Positions 52,095 to 61,117 of a DNA stretch of 64,000 nucleotides are shown here, one piece after another. The notes under the pieces are model-generated. The model was not told where the DNA came from, did no database searches, and saw nothing but the letters and a program-made list of their open reading frames with translations. The stretch is from Saccharospirillum sp043196875 (GTDB taxonomy: Bacteria > Pseudomonadota > Gammaproteobacteria > Pseudomonadales > Natronospirillaceae). Every line of letters begins with the position of its first letter. Within the stretch, counting starts at the first letter, position 1. Both the position numbers and the translations under genes were made by a program. Where the stretch lies: positions 1 through 64,000 of the forward strand of contig NZ_JBEBMX010000003.1 in NCBI RefSeq assembly GCF_043196875.1, written 5' to 3'.

Positions 52095-53033
52095 ATGTCT
52101 CAATCGTTCGCGTTTGTGTTTCCAGGCCAAGGTTCCCAGCAGGTAGGTATGCTGAGTGACTTGGCGGAACACTATCCGCTGATCGGTGACACTTTCGCTG
52201 AAGCCTCCGATGCTCTGGGGTATGACCTCTGGGCGCTGGTGAATCAGGGTCCGGCGGAAGAGCTGAATCGTACTGAGAAAACTCAGCCTGCATTGCTCAC
52301 AGCCAGTATTGCTGTTTGGCGTTTGTGGTGCGCTGAAGGTGGTGCCCAGCCCGCGATGCTGGCAGGCCACAGTCTCGGTGAATATTCGGCGTTGGTTGCT
52401 GCAGATGTAATGCCTTTGGCTGAAGCCGTACGTCTGGTCGAAAAACGCGGCCAGTTGATGCAAGCCGCCGTTCCAGCAGGCGAGGGCGCAATGGCTGCGA
52501 TTCTCGGCCTGGACGACGATGCTGTGATTGAAGGCTGTCGGCAGGCTGGCGACGTCGGTGTGGTTGAAGCGGTTAACTTCAACACGCCGGGCCAGGTGGT
52601 GATTGCCGGTACCAAAGAAGCCGTTGAACGCGCTATTGAAGTTTTGAAAGAAGCTGGCGCTAAACGAGCCATGCCATTGCCGGTCAGTGTGCCATCCCAT
52701 TGCAGTCTGATGCGTGATGCCGCTGACGAACTGGCTAAGTATATGGACAGTTTGACCTTGGCGGATGCCCGCATTCCGGTGGTGCAGAACGTTACTGCCC
52801 GTGCCGAGCGTAGCATCGAGACGATTAAGCCGAATTTGATTGAACAGCTGTATCGCCCTGTTCTGTGGTCGCAATCTGTGGCCGAACTGGTACGTCAGGG
52901 TGTTACCGAAACCATAGAGTGCGGACCGGGCAAGGTATTGACCGGTTTGAACAAACGTATTGATAGCAGCCTTGAACTGACCGCCTTGGGCAGTCTGGCT
53001 GCGTTCCAGGGTCGCATAGGGAGTGCATCATGA
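52095..53033 (+). CDS. fabD: Malonyl-CoA:ACP transacylase
   Basis: Protein of 312 aa, loading malonyl onto ACP. It opens with 'FAFVFPGQGSQQVGML'. The nucleophile is Ser93 in GHSLGEYSALVA, the catalytic His is His202 in VPSHCSLM, and Gln in GQVVIAG is conserved. The 162 bases before it contain no clear promoter I would assign. Confidence 0.96.
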   Translation: MSQSFAFVFPGQGSQQVGMLSDLAEHYPLIGDTFAEASDALGYDLWALVNQGPAEELNRTEKTQPALLTASIAVWRLWCAEGGAQPAMLAGHSLGEYSALVAADVMPLAEAVRLVEKRGQLMQAAVPAGEGAMAAILGLDDDAVIEGCRQAGDVGVVEAVNFNTPGQVVIAGTKEAVERAIEVLKEAGAKRAMPLPVSVPSHCSLMRDAADELAKYMDSLTLADARIPVVQNVTARAERSIETIKPNLIEQLYRPVLWSQSVAELVRQGVTETIECGPGKVLTGLNKRIDSSLELTALGSLAAFQGRIGSAS

Positions 53034-53770
53034 GTGACGCCAAACTGGTGTTGGTAACCGGCGCCAGCCGCGGCATTGGCGCTGCCATTGCCGATGAATT
53101 GGGTAAAGCAGGTTACCGCGTCGCGGGGACCGCGACTTCAGACAGCGGTGCCGAGAAAATCACCGAGCGCTTTAAAGCCGCCGGTATCGAAGGTAAAGGC
53201 TATCGTCTGAATGTGACCGAAGCTGAGTCCATTGATGCCTTGATGGCTTCGCTTAAAGAAGAATTTGGTGATCCGGCTATCTTGGTTAACAACGCTGGTA
53301 TTACCCAGGACAACCTCTTTCTGCGCATGAAAGAAGCCGAGTGGGACAGTGTTATCGACACTAACCTGAGCTCTGCTTTTCGCATGAGCAAAGCCGTGAT
53401 TAAAGCCATGACTCGTGCTCGTTGGGGCCGAATTGTGAATATATCTTCTGTCGTGGCTTCGTCCGGCAATGCTGGTCAGGTAAACTACGCTGCTGCTAAA
53501 GCCGGGCTGGAAGGTTTAACGCGCTCCATGGCACGCGAAATTGGTTCACGTGCCATTACTGTGAATTCTGTCGCTCCTGGCTTTATTGCCACGGATATGA
53601 CTGATGACCTGCCTGAAGCGAACCGTGAGGCCTTGCTCAAGCAAGTACCTCTGGGTCGTTTGGGCGATCCGAAAGAAATTGCCGCGGCCGTTGCTTTTTT
53701 GGTCAGCGACTCGGCGTCTTATATCACTGGTGAGACGCTGCACGTCAACGGCGGCATGTACATGAGCTGA
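53030..53770 (+). CDS. fabG: 3-oxoacyl-ACP reductase
   Basis: Protein of 246 aa, an NADPH-dependent short-chain dehydrogenase. The motifs are TGASRGIG near 11, NNAGIT near 85, and the catalytic tetrad Ser (about 140), Tyr153 and Lys157 in NYAAAKAG. It overlaps fabD by four bases. Confidence 0.97.
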   Translation: MSDAKLVLVTGASRGIGAAIADELGKAGYRVAGTATSDSGAEKITERFKAAGIEGKGYRLNVTEAESIDALMASLKEEFGDPAILVNNAGITQDNLFLRMKEAEWDSVIDTNLSSAFRMSKAVIKAMTRARWGRIVNISSVVASSGNAGQVNYAAAKAGLEGLTRSMAREIGSRAITVNSVAPGFIATDMTDDLPEANREALLKQVPLGRLGDPKEIAAAVAFLVSDSASYITGETLHVNGGMYMS

Positions 53771-53780
53771 TCGGGTGGTT

Positions 53781-53810
53781 TTGACTTGCCCGTCAGCGAT
53801 GGCTTTTAAT
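53781..53810 (+). promoter_or_regulatory. Candidate acpP promoter
   Basis: TTGACT (53781-53786) and TTTAAT (53805-53810) with an 18-bp spacer, between fabG and acpP. A separate strong promoter fits the high expression needed for ACP. Confidence 0.6.
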
Positions 53811-53858
53811 ACACTAACGCGCACTGAACGGTGCTGATTCCAATTAGGGAGTGTTCCA

Positions 53859-54095
53859 ATGAGCAACATTGAAGATCGCGTCAAGAAAATCGTCTGCGAA
53901 CAGCTGGGCGCTAAAGAAGAAGACGTAACCGCCCAAGCGTCATTCGTTGACGACCTGGGTGCCGACTCACTCGACACCGTTAACCTGGTGATGGCGCTGG
54001 AAGAAGAATTCGAAACCGAGATTCCGGACGAAGAGTCTGAGAAGCTGGCGACTGTCCAGGACGCGATCGACTATATCAACGCCCACCTGGGCTGA
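53859..54095 (+). CDS. acpP: Acyl carrier protein
   Basis: Protein of 78 aa and strongly acidic. Ser37 in DLGADSLDTVNL is the phosphopantetheine site. It carries growing acyl chains between FabD, FabG and FabF, which flank it. Confidence 0.98.
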   Translation: MSNIEDRVKKIVCEQLGAKEEDVTAQASFVDDLGADSLDTVNLVMALEEEFETEIPDEESEKLATVQDAIDYINAHLG

Positions 54096-54133
54096 AGAAC
54101 CGGCCGCTAGGCAGCCGTTCTATTCTGATATTG

Positions 54134-54167
54134 AAGCCGTATTGTCGCCAGGCAGTACGGCTTTTTT
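54134..54167 (+). terminator. Terminator after acpP
   Basis: AAGCCGTA (54134-54141) pairs with TACGGCTT (54156-54163) around a 14-nt loop, followed by a T6 tract. It would uncouple the abundant acpP message from fabF. Confidence 0.9.
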
Positions 54168-54223
54168 AGTTTCTGGATGATGGCGTTGTCCATCACAGAA
54201 AAATATTGGCATTGGAGGATTCT

Positions 54224-55462
54224 ATGTCACGCCGCAGAGTCGTAGTCACAGGTCTTGGATGCATCAGCCCACTGGGGAACGATCTCCGTTCTACCTGGGA
54301 AGGCATTCTGGCCGGCCGGAGCGGAGCTGCTCCCATTGAGCTGTTTGATACTGAAAAATACGGCACTAAGTTTGCCGCAACGGTTAAAGGGTTTGATCCG
54401 ACGTTGACGATCAACCCCAAAGACACCAAAAAAATGGATGGTTTTATCCAATATGGCTATGCCGCCGCTGCTGAAGCCATCCGTGACTCGGGTCTAGAAG
54501 CCACAGAAGCCAATGCACACCGCATCGGCTTGGCCATCGGTGCAGGTATCGGTGGTTTGGATAGCATTGAACGCAACCACGCTGCGCTGGAAAAATCTGG
54601 CCCGCGTCGTGTATCTCCGTTCTTCGTTCCTTCGGCGATCATCAATATGATCTCCGGCTATTTATCGATCGATTACGGTTTTAAAGGCCCTAACATCGCC
54701 ATCACCACTGCCTGTACAACCGGTACGCACAACATCGGTTACGCCGGCCGCACCATTGCCTACGGTGATGCTGATGTCATGATTGCTGGCGGTGCTGAAA
54801 TGGCCTCAACCCAGCTGGGTATTGCGGGTTTTGGCGCCGCTCGTGCGTTGTCGACCCGCAACGATGACCCGGAACACGCCAGCCGCCCCTGGGACAAAGA
54901 CCGCGATGGTTTCATGCTCGGCGACGGCGCCGGTATTCTGGTGTTGGAAGAGTATGAACACGCCAAAGCGCGTGGGGCGACCATCTATGCCGAGCTGACT
55001 GGCTTTGGCATGAGTGGCGATGCCTACCATATGACGTCACCCCCCGAAGACGGTGCCGGTGCCTGCGCTTCCATGCGCAACGCCATCGCCGACGCTGGCC
55101 TGAACGCGACCGACATCAATTACATCAACGCTCACGGCACCTCCACGCCAGTCGGTGATGTCGCTGAGAGTCGCGCGGTTGAAACACTCTATGGTGCCGA
55201 TGCCGATAAGGCTGTGATGAGCTCAACCAAGTCGATGATTGGTCATCTGCTGGGTGCCGCTGGTGCGGTCGAAGCCATCTTTAGTGTGCTGGCGATTCGC
55301 GATCAGGTTGCACCGCCGACCATCAACCTCGAACAGGCTGGTGAAGGCTGTAATCTGGATTACGTGCCTAACACTGCGCGTGAGATGAAGCTGACGCACA
55401 CCATGTCGAACTCCTTTGGGTTTGGTGGAACCAATGGCACGCTGGTCTTCAGCAAAGTCTAA
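54224..55462 (+). CDS. fabF: 3-oxoacyl-ACP synthase II
   Basis: Protein of 412 aa that elongates acyl-ACP by malonyl condensation. The Cys-His-His triad is Cys164 (TACTTGTHNIG), His304 (NAHGTSTPVGD) and His341 (IGHLLGAAGAV). ATG 54224 follows TTGGAGGA; an in-frame TTG at 54206 is less likely. Confidence 0.97.
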   Translation: MSRRRVVVTGLGCISPLGNDLRSTWEGILAGRSGAAPIELFDTEKYGTKFAATVKGFDPTLTINPKDTKKMDGFIQYGYAAAAEAIRDSGLEATEANAHRIGLAIGAGIGGLDSIERNHAALEKSGPRRVSPFFVPSAIINMISGYLSIDYGFKGPNIAITTACTTGTHNIGYAGRTIAYGDADVMIAGGAEMASTQLGIAGFGAARALSTRNDDPEHASRPWDKDRDGFMLGDGAGILVLEEYEHAKARGATIYAELTGFGMSGDAYHMTSPPEDGAGACASMRNAIADAGLNATDINYINAHGTSTPVGDVAESRAVETLYGADADKAVMSSTKSMIGHLLGAAGAVEAIFSVLAIRDQVAPPTINLEQAGEGCNLDYVPNTAREMKLTHTMSNSFGFGGTNGTLVFSKV

Positions 55463-55465
55463 AGG

Positions 55466-55489
55466 ACGGGGCTTCGGCCCCGTTTTTTT
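55466..55489 (+). terminator. UUCG-loop terminator after fabF
   Basis: ACGGGGC (55466-55472), loop TTCG, GCCCCGT (55477-55483) and a T7 tract ending at 55489. The pabC start codon begins at 55490, directly after the last T. Confidence 0.92.
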
Positions 55490-56305
55490 ATGAATCTGAA
55501 TTTTCTCAACGGCCAGCCCACCGATCAGATCGATAGCCGTCATCGTGCGCTCGCCTATGGCGACGGTATCTTCGAAACCTGCTGGGTACAGCAGGGACAG
55601 GTGCGTTTCTGGGACGACCATCTGCAGCGTCTGAACGAAGGTGCGCAACGACTTGGCTTAAGCTGGAGCGCATCGGACCAGCAGCAGCTTGAAGCGGAAT
55701 TGACGCAGGTCTTGCCGTCACAAAACACGCCGCTGATCTGCAAGATCATGCTGTTACGACGCGCGCCTGGCCGCGGCTACGACTACGATCCGGCGCAACA
55801 GGCCTGCGACCGGCTGATTCAACTGACCGACTACCACAAGCCTGACTGGCACAGTGGGGCCGCCAAGGTGGTTCATTCTGCCGTCCCAGCATCGATTAAC
55901 CCGGTGTTGGCGGGCGTTAAACATCTGAATCGACTGGACTCTGTGTTGGCCCGTCAAAGTGCCAGAGCTGCCGGTGCCCATGAAGCCTTGTTGGCATTAC
56001 CCGATGGCCGCCTGGTGGAAGGCAGCATGAGTAATATCTTTATTAAGGCGGGCTCACAATGGCAGACACCGCCCTTGGATCAGGCCGGTGTGAATGGCAT
56101 TATTCGCCGTCGCTGGCTGCGCCTGGGCAGCCTTATGGAAGCAGACTGGTCGGTGCAGAGTTTGCCTCAAGCAACGAGTATTCTCTTGGCTAACGCCCTG
56201 ATGGGAATCGTGCCCGTGGCCTCTGTGGATGACCAGGCCATCGCTCTGCCAACGGCCTCTGAGCTGGCAGACTTGCGCAATCTGATTGGACTACCGAGTG
56301 ATTAA
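55490..56305 (+). CDS. pabC: Aminodeoxychorismate lyase
   Basis: Protein of 271 aa, a fold-type IV PLP enzyme that releases 4-aminobenzoate for folate synthesis. The N-terminus MNLNFLNGQP and 'ALAYGDGIFETC' align with the family start, so the ATG at 55490 is likely correct. The PLP lysine is Lys144 in GVKHLNRLD, and 'LPDGRLVEGSMSNIFI' is conserved. No Shine-Dalgarno sequence can exist other than inside the fabF terminator stem. Confidence 0.93.
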   Translation: MNLNFLNGQPTDQIDSRHRALAYGDGIFETCWVQQGQVRFWDDHLQRLNEGAQRLGLSWSASDQQQLEAELTQVLPSQNTPLICKIMLLRRAPGRGYDYDPAQQACDRLIQLTDYHKPDWHSGAAKVVHSAVPASINPVLAGVKHLNRLDSVLARQSARAAGAHEALLALPDGRLVEGSMSNIFIKAGSQWQTPPLDQAGVNGIIRRRWLRLGSLMEADWSVQSLPQATSILLANALMGIVPVASVDDQAIALPTASELADLRNLIGLPSD

Positions 56306-57404
56306 ACGACTACTGATCGCCCTGGTTCTGGTAGGCATTATTGCCGGAGCCGGTTTAGCGCTGTATGCGCGGGACCAACTGACATCCCCATTAGAGCTCT
56401 CTGAAGCGACCCTGTATCAGGTCGAAGACGGAGCCTCGTTAAAGCGCGTGCTGAACGACTTCGCCAACCGAGGCTGGATCGGCGAACCCCGCCTGCATGA
56501 GATTTGGCTGCGCCTGACCGACCAGACCGCCATTCAGCGTGGCGAATATCGGCTGCAACCGGATGAATCACCCAGCCAGGCGATCGCCCGTATGGTCGCC
56601 GGTGACAAAGTACTGCGTTCAGTGCAGTTTATTGAAGGCTGGAATTTCCAGCAGATTCGTGTCGCGTTGATGCTGCATGAACACCTGGAGCAAAGACTGC
56701 CGTCCTTGTCGGATCAAGCCGTGGCAGAGCTGCTGGGCATTGAACAGAGCAATCCTGAAGGCTGGTTCTTCCCGGACACCTACTTGTTTGAGCGTGGCTT
56801 GACTGACGTCGAAGTATTAAGGCGCGCCCATCAGCAAATGAAAGTTGAACTGGAGCGGGCCTGGGCGATGCGCGCCGACGACCGGGCTGTTGAAACGCCC
56901 TATGAAGCACTGATCCTGGCGTCGATTATCGAAAAGGAAACCGGTGCCGCCTTTGAGCGCCCACAGATATCCGGCGTGTTCAGCCGTCGACTGCAGCAGG
57001 GCATGCGTTTACAGACCGATCCGACAGTCATCTATGGTCTGGGTGAAGACTACAACGGCAACCTGACACGCGCCGATCTGCAGCGTAATACCCCTTACAA
57101 CACCTATCGTCGTGGTGGTTTACCACCCACGCCTATTGCCAGTCCCGGTCGCGGCGCTCTGGAAGCAGCCGTTAACCCTGACGATGGCACCACCCTCTAT
57201 TTTGTTGCCAAGGGTGATGGCACTCATCTGTTTTCGGATACCTACGATGAACATCGCGCGGCGGTGCGTGAATATCAGCGTTTTGGCCGCCGCCGTGACG
57301 ATTACCGCTCAGCGCCACCTCCGGCAGACGAAACAGACGCCACTGCAGGTGAGGACGCTACTACGCCTGACGACGCCACTGCACCTGAGGACAGCGCACC
57401 ATGA
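56298..57404 (+). CDS. mltG: Endolytic murein transglycosylase MltG
   Basis: Protein of 368 aa. It cuts nascent glycan strands at the membrane to end their synthesis. The N-terminal transmembrane helix (LLIALVLVGIIAGAGLALYA, about 5-24) precedes a LysM-like and YceG domain. The catalytic Glu212 is in 'ILASIIEKETG', and the substrate loop is 'NTYRRGGLPPTPIASPG'. GTG 56298 (MIKRLLIALV) overlaps the pabC end; a TTG at 56286 is an alternative. The last 30 residues are low-complexity acidic (Asp/Ala/Pro/Thr). Confidence 0.93.
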   Translation: MIKRLLIALVLVGIIAGAGLALYARDQLTSPLELSEATLYQVEDGASLKRVLNDFANRGWIGEPRLHEIWLRLTDQTAIQRGEYRLQPDESPSQAIARMVAGDKVLRSVQFIEGWNFQQIRVALMLHEHLEQRLPSLSDQAVAELLGIEQSNPEGWFFPDTYLFERGLTDVEVLRRAHQQMKVELERAWAMRADDRAVETPYEALILASIIEKETGAAFERPQISGVFSRRLQQGMRLQTDPTVIYGLGEDYNGNLTRADLQRNTPYNTYRRGGLPPTPIASPGRGALEAAVNPDDGTTLYFVAKGDGTHLFSDTYDEHRAAVREYQRFGRRRDDYRSAPPPADETDATAGEDATTPDDATAPEDSAP

Positions 57405-58021
57405 CCGCTGGCTTTATCAGTATTGAAGGCCTCGAAGGTGCTGGCAAAACGACGCAGCGATCGGTGCTGGAAAGTTGGGTTACTGAACGCTTCGGTGCTC
57501 CTCTGGTCACCCGTGAGCCCGGTGGCACGCCGCTGGCTGAACGTATTCGTTCCATCGTGCTGTCACACGATGAAGAACCGCTCGATGCCTGGAGCGAATT
57601 GTTACTGGTGTTTGCCGCCCGCCGGCAACACCTCACCCAGGTGATTCAACCGGCCTTGGCGGCCGGGCAGTGGGTCATCAGCGACCGCTTTGCCGATGCC
57701 TCCTTTGCCTACCAAGGCGGCGGCCGTGAGTTGCCCTGGTCGCGCTTGCAGGAGCTGGAGCACTGGGTACTCGATGGCTTTGCACCGGATTTGACGCTTT
57801 GGTTGGACTGTCCGATCGAAGTGGGTCTGGCGCGGGCGCGCCAACGCGGTGAATTGGATCGTATCGAAGCCGAGGATTTGGCCTTTTTCGAGCGCGCCAG
57901 AGCGGCCTATGAACGGCGTTATCAGGAACATCCAGAGCGTATCGTGAGACTCGATGCTTCCGTCGATATTGAAACTCTGAGTCAGCAGCTCCGTGCGGTA
58001 CTGGAGGAGCGTTTCGCATGA
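57401..58021 (+). CDS. tmk: Thymidylate kinase
   Basis: Protein of 206 aa that phosphorylates dTMP. The P-loop GLEGAGKTT is at 10-18, the DR(Y/F) motif is 'SDRFADASFAYQG' near 93, and the LID region has 'RARQRGELDRIE' near 144. The start codon overlaps the mltG stop. Confidence 0.97.
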   Translation: MTAGFISIEGLEGAGKTTQRSVLESWVTERFGAPLVTREPGGTPLAERIRSIVLSHDEEPLDAWSELLLVFAARRQHLTQVIQPALAAGQWVISDRFADASFAYQGGGRELPWSRLQELEHWVLDGFAPDLTLWLDCPIEVGLARARQRGELDRIEAEDLAFFERARAAYERRYQEHPERIVRLDASVDIETLSQQLRAVLEERFA

Positions 58022-58977
58022 ATTCAGCCTTGCCCATCTGGTTGCAGCCAGCCAATGAACGATTGATGCAGGCCTATCGGTCTGAGCGACTGCCCCATGC
58101 CGTCCTGATCATCGGTCGGGTTGGCGATGGTCTGCATCGCTTTGGGCAACAGCTGAGCCATCAACTGCTTTGTACCTCGAGCTCACAACGGCCCTGTGGC
58201 CAGTGTCGTGCCTGCCAACTGGTCGCTGCAGGATCCCACCCGGACCAGCGCGTTATTGAACCGGAAGGCAAGAGCGATACCATCAAGGTCGATGCTATCC
58301 GCGACATCGCCAACTTTATGCACGAAACCGCCCAGCAAGGTGGCAACAAGGTAATTCGCTTAACGCGCGCCGACCGCATGAACAACAACGCCGCCAACGC
58401 CTTGCTGAAAATGCTGGAAGAGCCGACCGCCAATACCTTCTTGTTGCTGGAAACCGAATCGCTGTCGCGGTTATTGCCGACGGTGCGTTCACGCTGTCGT
58501 CTGCTGCGTCTGGATAGGCCGACAACGGAGCAAGCACAGCAATATCTGCAACAGCAGAATGTGACCGATCGTCTGGACGACCGCCTGGCGCTGACTGCGG
58601 GTGCGCCCTTAGCGGCCGAACAGTTGAGCGATGAAACCCTGGCGGCCTGGCAGGAGCGGGTAGAGCGCTTTCGTCAGGAACGCGGCTTCAGTGCGCTGGC
58701 GGCTTTTATCGCTGACCAGGACAGCGATGTGCTGTTGACGCAATTGATGATCTGGATCGATGGCGCTGTACATCAGCAATTTAAGACTGATAGCGCCGTC
58801 AGTAATCTGGATGCGCCCGTGGTGACGCCTTTATCCGCATTGCCGAGTACCCAGCTGTTTGCCTTCCGCGATTTGATCGTCAGCCTGAAAGAAAGCCTGG
58901 CTGGTCAGGCCAACCTGAATGCCCAGCTGTGGAGCGAACAGTTAGCCTTACGCTGGCTGGAACTCACCTCAGGTTAG
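58018..58977 (+). CDS. holB: DNA polymerase III delta' subunit
   Basis: Protein of 319 aa, a clamp-loader subunit. It has the AAA+ fold with a zinc module (PCGQCRACQL near 61), sensor-like 'NNNAANALLKMLEEPTANTFLLLET' near 121 and the arginine motif 'LLPTVRSRCRLLRL' near 151. It lacks a functional P-loop, as is normal for delta'. It overlaps tmk by four bases and ends the operon; pilZ, which follows in Pseudomonas, is absent. Confidence 0.95.
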   Translation: MNSALPIWLQPANERLMQAYRSERLPHAVLIIGRVGDGLHRFGQQLSHQLLCTSSSQRPCGQCRACQLVAAGSHPDQRVIEPEGKSDTIKVDAIRDIANFMHETAQQGGNKVIRLTRADRMNNNAANALLKMLEEPTANTFLLLETESLSRLLPTVRSRCRLLRLDRPTTEQAQQYLQQQNVTDRLDDRLALTAGAPLAAEQLSDETLAAWQERVERFRQERGFSALAAFIADQDSDVLLTQLMIWIDGAVHQQFKTDSAVSNLDAPVVTPLSALPSTQLFAFRDLIVSLKESLAGQANLNAQLWSEQLALRWLELTSG

Positions 58978-58994
58978 GTCGGTTTATATCAGCG

Positions 58995-59870
58995 TCACTC
59001 GGTTTCCTGACGTCGTTTCTTATCCGCTTGCGGTGCTGGCAAGGCTTCGTCCGCGCTGCCTTGCCCATCTTCAATGTAGTGCCGCGATTCTTCACTGGTC
59101 AGAGATACCGTTCCTTCCCAAGGCATCAACCGATAGGCCGGGCTGGCGTTGCCTTCAAAGTCCATATAGGGGTACTTGATGATGTCAAAGTAGGGGCTGT
59201 AATCGAAATCGCTGGGCGTGCAGAGCTTGGGGTTACGCTGAAACAGTCGGACATCGCCATTTACTTCGCGTTTTACCAGAGGCAGCAACGGGAAGGACAC
59301 TGCAGCAAAGGCCTCTGCCAGCATGGTTGAGCAAACGGTGCGAGTGCCACCGCCAGGCTTCCAGCGGAACAGCGTTGAGCGAAACCGTCGCGGAAACAAA
59401 CTCCAAGGCAGATAAAACCGCCACAAATCAAGAATCTGGCGCACATCGTATCGGGTTCCCAGGCGACCGATGGCGTAACCAAGCACCAATTGCACATCTT
59501 CATACGCCAGATCGCGCGGCCGGCAGATGCGCAGATGACGGTGCTGGTAGACGTTCAGAGGGCGAATCACCGTGCCCAGGCCGAGCTGGCTTTCGGCGAT
59601 CAACTGCACATCCGGCTGGCCATCGTAAAATGCGCGGATGCGTTGGCGTAGCATAGGATCCGCAACGTCGTGCAGTCGGCCAATGTAGAGCGCCGCATGA
59701 GACCAACGGCTGCGCGTTACCATGCCGATGACCTCGGCAATGCGTGAACGTCCCTCTACCAGAATGACATCGCCGCTGCGAATCTCGTGGCGTAGCTTAC
59801 GAAAATCGCTGCGCGGATAATCCGGGTCGTCTTTCTCTTCGGTTAACCAGCGTTTCAAAAAAGTAAGCAT
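58995..59870 (-). CDS. Permuted NlpC/P60 (YiiX/YaeF-like, C92) family protein
   Basis: Protein of 291 aa. 'RSGDVILVEGRSRIAEVI' and 'RWSHAALYIG' (His58) precede 'GRLGTRYD' and 'TVCSTMLAEAF' (Cys180). This order, His before Cys, is that of circularly permuted papain-like NlpC/P60 hydrolases (Pfam Peptidase_C92). Such enzymes act on cell-wall peptides or amide/thioester-linked lipids, and the substrate here is unknown. The C-terminal 110 residues (after about 185) have no recognised domain and end in a basic tail. No signal peptide is seen. ATG 59870 has GGAGGT 12 nt upstream, a long spacing. Confidence 0.75.
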   Translation of the reverse strand: MLTFLKRWLTEEKDDPDYPRSDFRKLRHEIRSGDVILVEGRSRIAEVIGMVTRSRWSHAALYIGRLHDVADPMLRQRIRAFYDGQPDVQLIAESQLGLGTVIRPLNVYQHRHLRICRPRDLAYEDVQLVLGYAIGRLGTRYDVRQILDLWRFYLPWSLFPRRFRSTLFRWKPGGGTRTVCSTMLAEAFAAVSFPLLPLVKREVNGDVRLFQRNPKLCTPSDFDYSPYFDIIKYPYMDFEGNASPAYRLMPWEGTVSLTSEESRHYIEDGQGSADEALPAPQADKKRRQETE

Positions 59871-59958
59871 AGGGGCAACTCTACCTCCGCTGCCTTGCAT
59901 TGCCGGGGTTGATCCCACAGTTATAGACTAGTCGCTAAATGCCGCTCTATCGAGATTC

Positions 59959-60579
59959 ATGCTTAATACACTCTTACCTGTCAAAGACCGACATCCCACC
60001 GAGAGTGCCATTCTCAATTCAGCGATGAGCCTGTTTTTATTGGCCGGTGAGGACAGCGTTACCGTCAGCCGACTGATTCAAACCGCAGGCATCAGCCGCT
60101 CGGTTTTCTATCACCATTTTTCCGGCAAGGATGATCTCTACGCCGCCATGCTGCTGTCCGACGAACTGGGCATTGGCGACATGCTGCATCGGGTTCGGCG
60201 CAGCAATGATATGGCGACGCTGTTGCGCGAATGCCTTAAGTATCGAATTCAGCAGATTGATAAGCATCGTCTGATGATGCGTCTGGAAACCAAGCTCGCC
60301 AGCGAAAACTCGACTCTGGAGCGTTATCGTCAATGGCAACGGCTGAAGCGAAATCACATGGCGCTGTTTGCGGAGATTGCCAGCGAATTGCTTGACGTCG
60401 ATGCTAACAATGACGATTTGCGTTTTCTCTACGGACTGGTCTGGACGCTGGCCGATGGCCTGGCATCCTTGCGTGATAACGAGCTGTACCATGAACTGAT
60501 TCAGGATCGACGCGGATTCAGTCGTTACCTGCTGGATAGCGTTGCCCTGATAGGACAAAAATCGAATGAAACTCGATGA
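59959..60579 (+). CDS. TetR family transcriptional regulator
   Basis: Protein of 206 aa. The N-terminal helix-turn-helix is at about 13-60 ('ESAILNSAMSLFLLAGEDSVTVSRLIQTAGISRSVFYHHFSGKDDLYAAM'). The ligand domain is unlike any I can name. It overlaps the DUF1285 gene by 14 bases, so the two form a bicistron, and it is divergent from the C92-like gene across 88 bases, which may contain its operator. Confidence 0.88.
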   Translation: MLNTLLPVKDRHPTESAILNSAMSLFLLAGEDSVTVSRLIQTAGISRSVFYHHFSGKDDLYAAMLLSDELGIGDMLHRVRRSNDMATLLRECLKYRIQQIDKHRLMMRLETKLASENSTLERYRQWQRLKRNHMALFAEIASELLDVDANNDDLRFLYGLVWTLADGLASLRDNELYHELIQDRRGFSRYLLDSVALIGQKSNETR

Positions 60580-61087
60580 TCTACTGCAACAGATCGGTGA
60601 TCAGAAACACCCGCCGGTCGAGCGCTGGGATCCGCCGTTCTGCGGCGATCTGAACATGCAAATTCGCCGCAACGGCGACTGGTTCTACGAAGGCACGCCC
60701 ATCGGTCGGCCGGCGCTGGTGAAGCTGTTTGCCAACATACTCAAGCGCGACGGCGATGACTATTTTCTGGTCACCCCGGTGGAAAAGGTTGGCTTGCAGG
60801 TCGAGGCTGCGCCCTTTATCGCCGTCACGGCCGATCTTGTTGAAGATACCTGGATCGTCACCAACAACCTGGGCGAGCAACAACCGCTGGACGCAGAGCA
60901 TCCGCTGGACATCACCACTGAGCCGGAAAACCCGGTCATGACCTGGCGCCGTAACTTACCAGCACGAATCCATCAGAACCTGATGTATCAATGGCAAAGC
61001 TGGGCGCTGGAGCAAGGCGGCCTGGACGACAATGGCCGGCTCTGGCTGGACAGCAGCGGGCAACGTTTCTTGCTGGCCCAGACATAA
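60566..61087 (+). CDS. DUF1285 protein
   Basis: Protein of 173 aa. 'PPFCGDLNMQIRRNGDWFYEGTPIGRPALVKLFANILKRDGDDYFLVTPVEKVGLQVEAAPF' is the conserved DUF1285 core; the fold has two tandem barrel-like halves and no established activity. It is translationally coupled to the TetR gene, which suggests that its level follows the regulator. Confidence 0.88.
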   Translation: MKLDDLLQQIGDQKHPPVERWDPPFCGDLNMQIRRNGDWFYEGTPIGRPALVKLFANILKRDGDDYFLVTPVEKVGLQVEAAPFIAVTADLVEDTWIVTNNLGEQQPLDAEHPLDITTEPENPVMTWRRNLPARIHQNLMYQWQSWALEQGGLDDNGRLWLDSSGQRFLLAQT

Positions 61088-61089
61088 AG

Positions 61090-61112
61090 AAGGCCCCATT
61101 CGGGGCCTTTTT
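61090..61112. terminator. Bidirectional terminator between DUF1285 gene and etfD
   Basis: AAGGCCCC (61090-61097), loop ATTC, GGGGCCTT (61102-61109) with T5 on the plus side and a shorter T-rich stretch on the minus side. Confidence 0.92.
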
Positions 61113-61117
61113 CGGTA

